From NCBI GenBank assembly GCA_049323615.1, contig JBMOPD010000024.1:1-64000 (forward strand): a DNA stretch of 64,000 nucleotides, given 5' to 3'. The notes beneath the pieces are model-generated. The model made no database searches, was not told the origin of the DNA, and was given only the letters and a program-made list of their open reading frames with translations. Made by a program: the position numbers and the translations under genes. Positions within the stretch are counted from its first letter, which is position 1; every line of letters begins with the position of its first letter. This document shows, piece after piece, positions 9,606 to 17,668 of this stretch. Origin of the DNA: JBMOPD01 sp049323615 (lineage in GTDB: Bacteria; Bacillota; Desulfotomaculia; Desulfotomaculales; Desulfocucumaceae).

Positions 9606-10501
9606 TGTTTCCGGGCAGGTTCTTCAGCAAGAAAGGCGTTAAAAAGAACGCCGGGGAGTTTGTCCTCTGGCGGGCCGGCCGGGAGCCGGCGAAAAGGATG
9701 GAGGAAAAAACCGAAACCATCAGGCTGTTCAACATACCGGTGAGCCCGGAAGCACTGCCTGGTTCCGGGAGGATATACACCGTTCAGGGTTCTGTAAAGG
9801 GGGACGGGGCATCCACGGTGGCCTCCAACCTGGCCGGGCTGCTGGCCCTGTCAAGCCCGGAAAGGGTGGTGTTGATCGACCTGGATGGGTACGGAACCGT
9901 CAGGAGCAGGCTGGGGCTCCCGGCCGGGGAATGCCTGGTCAACATCCTGGACTGGGAGGATATACACGGTCCCAGGGACATTGCCAGGGGCGTCCTGGCC
10001 CATTCATCAGGAATAATGGTGATACCAGGGGTTATCCATTACGACCATGTGGAGAAGGTTACTCCGGACCTGGTTTTCAAAATGCTTACCCTCCTGAAGG
10101 AGAGCTACGACTACATAGTAATCGACAGTCCGCCGGCAGGAATGGAAAACAGCGCCTGGGCCGCCGCCCTGGTTTCCGACGTGATTTTGACAGTATTCAG
10201 GCCGGACCGGGTAAGCCTTGATTTGCTCAACGAAAATAACGGATTTATGTCCAGGCTGGGGTGTCAGGACAGGGTATATACAGTCTTGAATCAGGCCGGG
10301 GTACCCGGCGGAATCCGTCCCGGGGACGTGGAAAACAAGCTGAGCCTGAATTTAATCGGGATGCTGCCGTATTCCATTACGGTGGCCGAGGCGAACAACC
10401 GCCGGCAGCTGGTTGTTTACGCCCGGCAAAAAGACAATTTTACCAGGGCCCTGCAGCTTCTGGCGGACAAAATACCAGACCGGAAAAGGGTGGTGTCATA
10501 G
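9605..10501 (+). CDS. tadZ: TadZ/CpaE-type MinD-like ATPase
   Basis: A 298-residue MinD/ParA-superfamily protein. A variable, basic N-terminus of about 55 residues precedes the ATPase fold. The deviant Walker A reads GSVKGDGASTVASNLA (near residue 61), retaining the signature lysine and the GxGxST pattern. Switch II/Walker B regions follow ('VVLIDLDGYG' and 'YDYIVIDSPPAG'). It has no obvious receiver domain, unlike the larger protein at 7039. TadZ sets the position of Tad pilus assembly. The ATG directly overlaps the end of cpaB, and tadA begins immediately after its stop. Confidence 0.75.
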   Translation: MFPGRFFSKKGVKKNAGEFVLWRAGREPAKRMEEKTETIRLFNIPVSPEALPGSGRIYTVQGSVKGDGASTVASNLAGLLALSSPERVVLIDLDGYGTVRSRLGLPAGECLVNILDWEDIHGPRDIARGVLAHSSGIMVIPGVIHYDHVEKVTPDLVFKMLTLLKESYDYIVIDSPPAGMENSAWAAALVSDVILTVFRPDRVSLDLLNENNGFMSRLGCQDRVYTVLNQAGVPGGIRPGDVENKLSLNLIGMLPYSITVAEANNRRQLVVYARQKDNFTRALQLLADKIPDRKRVVS

Positions 10502-11839
10502 TTGGACCAGGAGCTGATCAAGAAACTGGCGCAAAGATGCAGCGGCTACTTTATAGAGGACAGCGGGGAAGAAGATGCCGACCGGTATTCCCTGCTGATA
10601 AGCGAAAGGGTCCCCGGGATGACCGAGGAGAAGTACAGGGAAATCCGCGGTTATGTGCAGACCACCCTGAGCAATATTTTAAAGCCCGAAGAGAGGATGA
10701 AAAGCCGGGACCCCATTGTGCGATCCAAGCTCAAGAGCATCGTGATGAGGGGGCTGATGGAAAAAGACGTGCCCCTGGGCGATGCCGCGGCCCAGGTCCT
10801 GGTGGAGGAACTGGGCAACGACCTGCTGGGATACGGCCCTATCGAGCCGTTTTTTTACGACCCCGAGGTAACCGAGATAAAGGCCGGTAAAGATATTGTC
10901 AGGATAGAAAAACACGGCGTGGAAAGGATCGCCGAGGGGGCCGTGTTCAGGGGCGAGGACCACATCCGGGACGTGCTGGAAAGAATGCTTGCCCCCACCG
11001 GCCGGAAGATAGACATGGCCACCCCCGAAGTCAACGCCAGGCTTTTCGACGGCTCGCGCCTGATAGCGCAGATACCGCCGCTGGCCGTTGACGGCACAAT
11101 GATTACAATCCGGCGGTTCAGGACCGACATGACCGTTGCAAACCTGATCAAACGGAGGGTTGTTTCCCCTGAAATAGTGGATTTTTTAAGGGCCGCCGTA
11201 GCTACCAGACAGAACATCGTGGTCAGCGGAGGAACCGGCTCCGGAAAAACCACCTTTCTTAACTGCCTTGCTTCTTTTATACCGGAAGAAGACAGCGTCA
11301 TCACCATTGAAGAGCCCGCCGAACTGAATCTCCAGCACACCAACGTAAGGAGGCTGGAAGCCAATTCGCAGACCGGGTATACGCAGAGGAGGCTGGTGGT
11401 ATCCGCCCTGCGCATGGCTCCCAGGAGGATTATCGTGGGCGAGTGCCGGGCCGGGGAGACCTTCGACATGCTCCAGGCCATGAATACCGGCCATGCCGGA
11501 TCAATGACCACGGCCCACGCCAACTCGGCCTGGCTTTTGCGGGCCAGGCTGGTAAACATGGTCCAGATGGCCAGGATGGACCTGCCGTACGAGGCTATAA
11601 TCGAGTTGATCGCCGAAGCTACGGACCTTTATATTCACGTCACCAAAGACAAGACCGGCAGGCGCAGGCTTGACCATATATGCGAGGTGGCCGGGGCCAG
11701 GCGCAACCAGGAGGGAATTTTGAACGTGGCCTTAAACCCACTGTGGCAGTACGACAGAAAAAAGGATGACTTTGTTTGGGTGGGCGGGGAGTTTATCCGC
11801 CGGGAAATTTTTGCCGAAGAAGGGGGCTGGATGAATTGA
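10502..11839 (+). CDS. tadA: TadA/CpaF secretion ATPase (first copy)
   Basis: A 445-residue hexameric ATPase of the type II/IV secretion superfamily that powers Flp pilus assembly. Walker A GGTGSGKTTF lies near residue 242, an Asp-box/Walker B pair near 'VITIEEPAEL', and a second glutamate box at 'RRIIVGECRAGE'. The His box follows as 'GHAGSMTTAHAN'. The first 100 residues are the variable N-terminal domain. TTG 10502 directly abuts the tadZ stop. It differs clearly from the second TadA at 20700, so the two Tad modules probably did not arise by recent duplication. Confidence 0.92.
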   Translation: MDQELIKKLAQRCSGYFIEDSGEEDADRYSLLISERVPGMTEEKYREIRGYVQTTLSNILKPEERMKSRDPIVRSKLKSIVMRGLMEKDVPLGDAAAQVLVEELGNDLLGYGPIEPFFYDPEVTEIKAGKDIVRIEKHGVERIAEGAVFRGEDHIRDVLERMLAPTGRKIDMATPEVNARLFDGSRLIAQIPPLAVDGTMITIRRFRTDMTVANLIKRRVVSPEIVDFLRAAVATRQNIVVSGGTGSGKTTFLNCLASFIPEEDSVITIEEPAELNLQHTNVRRLEANSQTGYTQRRLVVSALRMAPRRIIVGECRAGETFDMLQAMNTGHAGSMTTAHANSAWLLRARLVNMVQMARMDLPYEAIIELIAEATDLYIHVTKDKTGRRRLDHICEVAGARRNQEGILNVALNPLWQYDRKKDDFVWVGGEFIRREIFAEEGGWMN

Positions 11840-12708
11840 GTGCAATGTATGATTTGCAGATGGCGTTCGCCCAATCCCTGCCGGTGATGGCGGTCCTGCT
11901 GACGGCCCTTGCTGTTTTCTGGGCTGTTGTCGGAAATAAGATTAACAGGGGGGCCAGGCTGGTCAGACTTAAAGACGAGACAGTAGAGACCCGTATAAGT
12001 CCCGGCAGGTCCTCCCAGGATGTAATCATCATCACGGCAGGGGGGATAACTTCAGCCGGAATAATTTTTGCCGTCACCGGGGCCTGGCATTTCGCCCTCC
12101 TGGGCCTGTTCGGCGGCACATTCATTTTGAAATGGTGGAAGCGAAAACAGGAAGAGGACAGGATGGAACTCCTCAAAAGCCAGTTTGTTGATGTGCTGGG
12201 GCAGCTGGAAAGCGCCATGTACGGGGGGTTGAACCCCTACCAGGCCCTGGAGGACGCCGTCCCGAACATGCCCAGGCCGGCCCGGGACGTGTTTTACGAG
12301 GTCCTGCGCCGGACCAGGACCGGAGACACACTGGTGCAGGCCCTGGAGGCGATAAGGAAGGAGACCGGATGGGAGGAATTAAAGGCCCTTTCCGTTGGTA
12401 TGAGACTGTACAGCCGGGTCGGCTGCGACCTGGGAGAGATATGCCGGCACTCCATGGAGTCCCATGAGGACAGGGAGAGCTTCCGCAGCATAGTTTCGGC
12501 CTCTATAGCCCAGAACATAATGACGCTGAAGGTTCTCACCGTCCTGCCCTTTTTCTTCGTGGGCCTGGCCAGGGTGCTGGCCCCCGGGTTTGCCAGGCCC
12601 CTTTTCCATACCGTGGAAGGTTCGATTGTATTTATCATGGCCGCCGCATGGATCATCCTGGGCAACATCCTGACCAGAAAAATGATCAAAAAGACCCTCG
12701 GCGTATAA
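11836..12708 (+). CDS. tadB: TadB-like inner-membrane platform protein (first copy)
   Basis: About 290 residues from TTG 11836, which overlaps the tadA stop (TTGA) and has AGGGGG nine bases upstream; ATG 11845 is an alternative. It has hydrophobic segments at the N-terminus (about 10-25 and 65-95) and C-terminus, with a cytoplasmic GspF-type helical domain between them (about 110-230: 'FVDVLGQLESAMYGGLNPYQALE'). TadB and TadC form the inner-membrane platform on which the TadA motor acts. The following gene encodes the partner. Confidence 0.85.
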   Translation: MSAMYDLQMAFAQSLPVMAVLLTALAVFWAVVGNKINRGARLVRLKDETVETRISPGRSSQDVIIITAGGITSAGIIFAVTGAWHFALLGLFGGTFILKWWKRKQEEDRMELLKSQFVDVLGQLESAMYGGLNPYQALEDAVPNMPRPARDVFYEVLRRTRTGDTLVQALEAIRKETGWEELKALSVGMRLYSRVGCDLGEICRHSMESHEDRESFRSIVSASIAQNIMTLKVLTVLPFFFVGLARVLAPGFARPLFHTVEGSIVFIMAAAWIILGNILTRKMIKKTLGV

Positions 12709-12757
12709 ACCAAAACGAGTAGTGGGCTGTATGAAAAACCTTCAGGAAGTGGTGAAC

Positions 12758-13603
12758 ATGGAATTTTTATTTGACTGGATTAATCAGTTTGACGGGGCAT
12801 TCCTGGCTGCTTCGCTGACTGCCGCCGCCGTTCTTGTACTGCTGTCCGGCAGCAGGCTGAAGCTGCCGGGCGGGGTTGAACTGAAGGGCAGGGCCGATGA
12901 GCTTTTGCACAATACCGGGCAGAAATTAGGCAGTGACGTCTCCCGTTCCGTGCTGCAGAAGAAACTGACTCAGGCGGACCTGGACATCGAACCGGAATAT
13001 TTTGCCGGACTGCAGTTTGCTCTCCCGGTTCTGGTGGCGGCCGTTCTTCTGCTCCCGTCCCTAATAGGTTTATACGACTTCTACTGGGCTGCCCTGTTTG
13101 GCGTTATTTCCTATTTGATTCCCGGGCTTTGGCTGAACAAAAAGGTCAGGGCCCGCACCGGGGCAATTAAAAAAGATATCCCGGACTTCTGCCTGCTGCT
13201 GGGGAACGCGTTAAAAGGGGCCGACCTGCTGGTGGCCCTGGAGGAAGTGGCCAGGACCATGAAGGGCGAACTGGCGAAGGAAATAAACCGGGTGCTCACG
13301 GATATGGCCACCGGGGACAGCCGGGCGGCGGCCCTGAATAAAATGGCCCTGCGCTGCGGGATATCGGAACTAACCGGCCTGGTAAGCAAAATGCAGCAGG
13401 CCATGAGGTACGGCAGCCCCCTGGAGCCGGTGGTAAAGCACCACGCCGAAAAGATTTTGGCCGGGAAAAAGCACGAATCCCAGAAGGTGGCCGGGGAGTT
13501 GACCGTAAAGCTGCTGTTCCCGATCATTGTTTTTGTACTGCTGCCCCTGTTTATTTTAATCGGGTTTCCTGTTGCCTGGAATCTTTGGAAAGTTCTTGAG
13601 TGA
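12758..13603 (+). CDS. tadC: TadC-like inner-membrane platform protein (first copy)
   Basis: A 281-residue GspF-type membrane protein. ATG 12758 is preferred because AGGAAGTGG sits eight bases upstream; GTG 12722 and ATG 12731 are in frame but lack good sites. An N-terminal hydrophobic segment, a central pair (about 85-125), the GspF-like helical domain ('DFCLLLGNALKGADLLVALEE') and a C-terminal hydrophobic helix are visible. It pairs with TadB to anchor the pilus assembly platform. It ends 13 bases before the pilin gene. Confidence 0.85.
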   Translation: MEFLFDWINQFDGAFLAASLTAAAVLVLLSGSRLKLPGGVELKGRADELLHNTGQKLGSDVSRSVLQKKLTQADLDIEPEYFAGLQFALPVLVAAVLLLPSLIGLYDFYWAALFGVISYLIPGLWLNKKVRARTGAIKKDIPDFCLLLGNALKGADLLVALEEVARTMKGELAKEINRVLTDMATGDSRAAALNKMALRCGISELTGLVSKMQQAMRYGSPLEPVVKHHAEKILAGKKHESQKVAGELTVKLLFPIIVFVLLPLFILIGFPVAWNLWKVLE

Positions 13604-13616
13604 GAGGAGGTGCAGT

Positions 13617-13802
13617 ATGTTGAAAGCGATTAAGGGTGCAGCCCGGACAGTCACCGGAATCCATAAGGATGAAAAGGGCCAGGGTATGGCTGAATACGGC
13701 CTGATCATAGCCCTGGTGGCGGTGGTGGTGATGGCGGCCATCGGCATTATGGGCCAGAGGTTGCTGGCGAAATTGAACAAGGTCAATGAGCAACTGCAGT
13801 GA
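13617..13802 (+). CDS. flp: Flp-type major pilin
   Basis: A 61-residue prepilin with a very strong ribosome binding site (GAGAGGAGGTG). The class IVb/Flp processing motif GxxxxEY is present as GQGMAEY near residue 22. The cleavage glycine is followed by a 20-residue hydrophobic helix (LIIALVAVVVMAAIGI) and a short polar tail. Cleavage after the first glycine would leave Glu at +5, as in Flp pilins. It is the last gene of the long operon and directly precedes a strong terminator. The TadV peptidase just downstream is the likely processing enzyme. Confidence 0.9.
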   Translation: MLKAIKGAARTVTGIHKDEKGQGMAEYGLIIALVAVVVMAAIGIMGQRLLAKLNKVNEQLQ

Positions 13803-13811
13803 CAGCCTTAT

Positions 13812-13850
13812 AAGAAAGCTTTATCCAAGTGGATAAGGCTTTCTTTTTTA
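13812..13850 (+). terminator. Intrinsic terminator after flp
   Basis: A 15-bp stem with one G-U pair (left arm 13812-13826, right arm 13831-13845), an AAGT loop and a run of six T. It closes the operon that starts at 315. Confidence 0.9.
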
Positions 13851-13862
13851 TAGGGGGATTTT

Positions 13863-13919
13863 ATGAGATTTGACATAGACATGGTTTTTACCGACCGGGA
13901 AGCTTTCTCCATTAACTGA
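13863..13919 (+). CDS. Possible 18-residue leader peptide before tadV
   Basis: ATG at 13863 follows TAGGGGGA by about seven bases and encodes an 18-residue peptide (MRFDIDMVFTDREAFSIN). It ends 14 bases before the tadV start. The well-placed ribosome binding site is the only positive evidence. It could be a translation-coupled leader or chance. Confidence 0.25.
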   Translation: MRFDIDMVFTDREAFSIN

Positions 13920-13933
13920 CCGGGGGTGGGCAT

Positions 13934-14395
13934 TTGCTAATTTATACAAATCTTCTGCTGGCCGGGGTCCTTACAGCCGTCTGCACATGGACGGATATAA
14001 AGTCAATGGCCATCTATAACAGGTATACATACCCGGCAATTTTAACCGGCCTTGCCTTAAGCCTGCTGACGGGGCAATACACCAACCTTTACGGGGCACT
14101 GGTAATTTTTGCCGTATACCTCTTCTTTTTTTTATCCGGGAAAATGGGCGGGGGAGACCTGAAACTGGCCGTGGCCCTGTCGCTTTTCCTGGGAATGCCG
14201 GCGGTGATTATGGGTTCCCTGCTGGCCGGGGTTGTTATGATGGCCTGGGGCTTTGCCTCCACCTGGCATAAGACAGGGCGGTTCCGGACCGCAGTCCTGG
14301 TGATGACGGGGAAACTGCCCGGCGGCGAAGTGCCTTATGGGGCCATATTGGGGCCGGGGTCTTTAATATTGGCAGTTTTCTATTATGATGTATAA
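13934..14395 (+). CDS. tadV: TadV/CpaA prepilin peptidase (A24 family)
   Basis: A 153-residue polytopic aspartic protease that removes the leader of Flp prepilins at the membrane. The two catalytic aspartates are visible: D21 in TDIKSMAIYN and D75 in GGGDLKL, the latter within the conserved GxGD motif. It lacks the N-terminal methylase domain of PilD, as is normal for the short TadV/CpaA form. TTG 13934 has GGGGGTGG upstream. It is the only prepilin peptidase in the window, so it probably serves both Tad clusters and all the TadE/TadG-like proteins. Confidence 0.88.
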   Translation: MLIYTNLLLAGVLTAVCTWTDIKSMAIYNRYTYPAILTGLALSLLTGQYTNLYGALVIFAVYLFFFLSGKMGGGDLKLAVALSLFLGMPAVIMGSLLAGVVMMAWGFASTWHKTGRFRTAVLVMTGKLPGGEVPYGAILGPGSLILAVFYYDV

Positions 14396-14427
14396 TAATT
14401 ATTGATTACTCAAAGGAGATGATTTTT

Positions 14428-15225
14428 TTGAAAAGATTTCTTATATTCGTTTGCTTTGTGCTTATTCTAGCTCTTTTTACAATAAATCTGAAATACATAA
14501 CTCCGGCCCATACCGATTATAATTACAATGTCAAAGTCCTTGTGAACGACAAAGAGGTGTATTTTCCCGACCAGAAGCCATTCATTGATAGTCAGGCCGG
14601 TAGAACCTACGTTCCTTTGCGGTTTGTCAGTGAAGCCCTCGGCGGGATAGTTGACTGGAACCAGGACACCCGGACCGCCATCGTGAACAAATCGGGCACC
14701 GTCATCCTGATGCAGATCGGGTCCGAAAGTCCCACCGTCAACGGCCAGGCGAAGGTAATTGACGCCGCGGCCATGCTGATGAACGACCGCACCATGGTCC
14801 CCCTGCGGTTCGTCAGCGAGTGCCTGGGAGCCACCGTGGAGTGGGATGCGGTGAACAGGGTTGTAAAGATCACCACCTCGTCCACGCCTACGGGGTCAGA
14901 TAAAGAAGTGCCTCCGGGATACAAGGTCACTTCCATGGGGTACGTTGTCCCCACTGATACTAAGCTGGAGGTTGACGACCAAAGCGGAGACATCAATATC
15001 AGAATAATGATCATTATCACCAGGGGAGACCTGGAGACCCAGTTCAGTCAGGCCGGGGACATTCTGGCCGGCGTTCACGGGAGGGAAGCCGCCAAAGAAG
15101 CGGTGGACTACGCGAGGAAGAAGACCATCCCGGAATTCGATCTAGAGAGTAAGTATTTCGGCAATATCCGCGTATACAGCAGTTGGAACGTACCTTGTAT
15201 CTATATCGAGGTTTGGAGTGAATAG
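14428..15225 (+). CDS. Secreted protein with copper-amine-oxidase-N-type repeats
   Basis: About 265 residues. TTG 14428 is chosen because AGGAG ends ten bases upstream; the ATG at 14419 lies one base from it. An N-terminal signal/anchor helix is followed by a duplicated beta module. Two copies of 'TYVPLRFVSEALGG' and 'TMVPLRFVSECLGA' mark the Cu_amine_oxidN1 (stalk) domain common in surface proteins of clostridia and Peptococcaceae, about residues 40-150. The C-terminal 100 residues are unrecognised. There is no sign of an amine-oxidase catalytic domain. It probably sits at the cell surface together with the pilus, and is followed after three bases by the next gene. Confidence 0.7.
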   Translation: MKRFLIFVCFVLILALFTINLKYITPAHTDYNYNVKVLVNDKEVYFPDQKPFIDSQAGRTYVPLRFVSEALGGIVDWNQDTRTAIVNKSGTVILMQIGSESPTVNGQAKVIDAAAMLMNDRTMVPLRFVSECLGATVEWDAVNRVVKITTSSTPTGSDKEVPPGYKVTSMGYVVPTDTKLEVDDQSGDINIRIMIIITRGDLETQFSQAGDILAGVHGREAAKEAVDYARKKTIPEFDLESKYFGNIRVYSSWNVPCIYIEVWSE

Positions 15226-15228
15226 AAC

Positions 15229-16737
15229 TTGAAAAAAATATATATCCTGATACTGGCGGCCGCGCTCTTGCTCTGCGCCGCCGCCGCTTACGCTGAGCCT
15301 CCGGAGGCTCAGCTTTTGTCTTTGTTGAACAGCCCGCCTGAAAGTCTGGACCAGGGCCGGCTGGAGCAAATGACAGACCTTGCCAGGAAGATAACCAACG
15401 ACGAGCTGAGACCTTTAAATTTCAATCAAGACTTTTACAAAGAAATAGACAAGCAGGGCCGCCTGCTGAACGGCAGGACTCTCTACTACTATTGGGTCCT
15501 GGCCTACGGAGGCGAACACGGCACTTATGACCACAACCAGGGAGAGTACAGGTATCTCGGGTACACGGCTTTGGGTGAGTCGTACACCAACTGGTTATTC
15601 AGGCCCGACTTTTCCGGCTCTATCGATATCAATAATGCAAATTGGATAGAAAAACCTGAAGAAAAAAAATACGTTAATCAATTTGTCACTCAAATTATGG
15701 GTGAGAAAGAAGAGCTTAAAGTTAATAACTTCGACAGACTGCGCTCAACCCAAAAATACCGGGAACACATCGCCTGGGGACTCTATCTGTTAAGTGTTTA
15801 CCAACCTGACTACTACAAGCTGGACGTTGAAAATTTATTGGACAGGGATTGGGAAAACTGCGTCCACATACTCCAGCCGCCGACTAAATATATGTTCGGC
15901 GCCGGGAGGATGTTCCGCTGGATGCCGGACGGCACCATGAGGTACATGGACGTTCCCCTGCTGCCTGACTACTTGCTGCAATTCGACCTCTCCGCCGATA
16001 TAACGGAAGAATCATTCCGTGGGACTCCCGGCGAAGTAATCGAGTCCACGGCCACCTTTGCGCTCAACAAAGAGGCGTTCTACGGGGAGACGGCAAAGCT
16101 GAGGCTGTACATGAAGACCGCTGCCGGCGAGACTGAGCTGTCCTTTGCGCCCGTTGACCCGGCAAAGAAAATGAACGGAAACCAATACACATTCCAGCCG
16201 GGCGAAAAACTTGAAGTCAAATTCAGCTTCACGGTCCCCAGCGAGCCGGCTGAAATCGTCGCCAGGATCGACCGTGTTTCCAATATGCGGTACTGGATTG
16301 AAAAGAACACTGCCAACAACGAAGACAGGGCGCCGTTGATCGTAGGACAGTACGACATTAAAGTCGAAATACTCCCCGATGAGAATGTTTTTATGGCCGT
16401 GGACGAGGACTGCGCCACGGTCAGCTACAACGTCAGGATTGCCCGAAAAGACAGCACCCCCGGAGATATCGAAGTGTCCCTGACCGTTAAGGACCCGGCA
16501 GGAAACCATACTGAAAGATATAGGCTGGGAGCCGGGTATGTAGATGTACCCTTTGATTTTCCGGCAGCCGCCGGGTCATACACCATGGAGGCCGAAGCCT
16601 GGCCGGTGGGCGCCGATGACGTTTTTCCAAATGACAACCGGGACATAATTACTGTTGCCGTGGTGAAAGAAGTGTTAAAGACCGACAGCAAAATACATAC
16701 TGAACTGATTGACGGCGGCCCGACATACAGGAGATAA
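15229..16737 (+). CDS. Large secreted protein of unknown function
   Basis: A 502-residue protein from TTG 15229 with a clear signal peptide (hydrophobic core, cleavage near AYAEPP). The first half is helical and rich in Tyr/Trp and charged residues. The second half (from about 260) is beta-rich with motifs like 'GEKLEVKFSFTVPSEPAEIVARID' and 'NDNRDIITVAVV' that suggest two Ig-like (CARDB-type) modules. I recognise no enzyme. It forms a pair with the preceding secreted protein, and a strong terminator follows. Its location between tadV and tadE suggests a pilus-associated or envelope protein. Confidence 0.6.
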   Translation: MKKIYILILAAALLLCAAAAYAEPPEAQLLSLLNSPPESLDQGRLEQMTDLARKITNDELRPLNFNQDFYKEIDKQGRLLNGRTLYYYWVLAYGGEHGTYDHNQGEYRYLGYTALGESYTNWLFRPDFSGSIDINNANWIEKPEEKKYVNQFVTQIMGEKEELKVNNFDRLRSTQKYREHIAWGLYLLSVYQPDYYKLDVENLLDRDWENCVHILQPPTKYMFGAGRMFRWMPDGTMRYMDVPLLPDYLLQFDLSADITEESFRGTPGEVIESTATFALNKEAFYGETAKLRLYMKTAAGETELSFAPVDPAKKMNGNQYTFQPGEKLEVKFSFTVPSEPAEIVARIDRVSNMRYWIEKNTANNEDRAPLIVGQYDIKVEILPDENVFMAVDEDCATVSYNVRIARKDSTPGDIEVSLTVKDPAGNHTERYRLGAGYVDVPFDFPAAAGSYTMEAEAWPVGADDVFPNDNRDIITVAVVKEVLKTDSKIHTELIDGGPTYRR

Positions 16738-16750
16738 GATTAATGTTTAC

Positions 16751-16786
16751 GGCCCATCCGCATGCCCGGATGGGCCCTTTATTTTT
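16751..16786 (+). terminator. Intrinsic terminator between the secreted protein and tadE-like genes
   Basis: A perfect 10-bp stem (16751-16760 with 16767-16776), a six-base loop and the T-rich tail TTTATTTTT. Confidence 0.85.
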
Positions 16787-16800
16787 AGGGGGGTGATTTT

Positions 16801-17241
16801 TTGAGAGGTCTTTTAAAAAACAACAGTGGCTCAATAACACTGGAGTTTGCCATTTGCGGCATCATGTTTACCGGTTTTGTATTGGGCATGGTGGTGGTGG
16901 GCCTGTGGATATACAACGTTTCCCAGGTAAAGCAGGGCGCCAGGATTGCCGCCTACAGTGTGGCCGTTACGGATAACCCGTCTGAATCCCGTGACAAGGC
17001 TTTAAAATACCTCGACAAAACTTTGATTGCCTGCCCCGGCAGGGAAGCAGATGCGTACAGCAGCCACAGCAACGGGTACGGGGTGGCTGAGGCCCAAATG
17101 GACCCTCTTTTTCCGGGCTTTCAAAAACTGATTGACCCGAAGGGTACATCGACTGTAAACGGCAGGATAAGGATCAGGAAGGAGGCGTTCATGGTTCGTG
17201 AGTACAGGTTCAGGCCGGGCAATCAGCAGTACTTTAACTAG
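16801..17241 (+). CDS. tadE: TadE-like pseudopilin
   Basis: A 146-residue protein from TTG 16801 after AGGGGGGTG. A short basic leader ends at NNSG, followed by SITLEF and a 25-residue hydrophobic helix. This is a class III (type IVb) signal with Glu at +5, as expected for TadV substrates. The rest is soluble and basic. TadE-type minor pseudopilins are thought to help Flp pilus initiation. Its 3' end overlaps the next gene by 44 bases. Confidence 0.75.
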   Translation: MRGLLKNNSGSITLEFAICGIMFTGFVLGMVVVGLWIYNVSQVKQGARIAAYSVAVTDNPSESRDKALKYLDKTLIACPGREADAYSSHSNGYGVAEAQMDPLFPGFQKLIDPKGTSTVNGRIRIRKEAFMVREYRFRPGNQQYFN

Positions 17242-17650
17242 CCGCTTGAAAAACCAAAAAGGTTCGGTTTTATTGGAATTTGCCTTTGTAATCACCATTT
17301 TGATTGTGGTTTTCATGGGAACTGTTACCCTGTCCTTCCTCTATTCCGACTATTACGCCGTCCAGAAAGTGGCCAGGGAAGGCGCCAGGGAGGCGTGCAT
17401 AACGGGGAGCGAAGACCAGGGAAGGCAAAAAGCCCTGGAGGCGGCCTGGCTCTGGGGTCTGGACCCAAATAGAACGGCAGTGGAATTTGAACGGGACAGC
17501 TCTGCTAACAGGGCTATAGAGACCTGTACTGTCAGGTATATTGCCCGGCCCTTTGACAGAAGCTTTCCAACCCTGGTGAACGGTACTCCCCTGCGTGACG
17601 TTCAATTAAACGCCAGGGCTTCCTTTGGCTGGCGGGACTTTACTAATTAG
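17198..17650 (+). CDS. tadE: TadE-like pseudopilin (second)
   Basis: About 150 residues. GTG 17198 follows a GGAGG about 12 bases upstream inside the preceding gene; TTG 17246 would give a shorter leader. The processing region reads QKG then SVLLEFAFV with a long hydrophobic helix, and Glu is at +5. The remaining domain is alpha/beta with one Cys pair candidate (residues near 69 and 109). It is the second of three adjacent pseudopilin genes, and translation is probably coupled to the first. Confidence 0.75.
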   Translation: MSTGSGRAISSTLTSRLKNQKGSVLLEFAFVITILIVVFMGTVTLSFLYSDYYAVQKVAREGAREACITGSEDQGRQKALEAAWLWGLDPNRTAVEFERDSSANRAIETCTVRYIARPFDRSFPTLVNGTPLRDVQLNARASFGWRDFTN

Positions 17651-17668
17651 ATCGGGGGGTGGGAATTA

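Noticed and set aside
10855..11559. 234-codon minus-strand frame inside tadA
   Set aside because: The opposite frame encodes the conserved Walker motifs; this one is a shadow.
315..13802. Integrative conjugative element suggested by VirB4/VirB6/M23 genes
   Set aside because: No relaxase, coupling protein, integrase, origin of transfer or attachment repeats were found; the genes run directly into a Tad pilus operon.
14428..15225. Copper amine oxidase
   Set aside because: Only the N-terminal stalk-type repeats are present; the catalytic domain is absent and the repeats are common in unrelated surface proteins.
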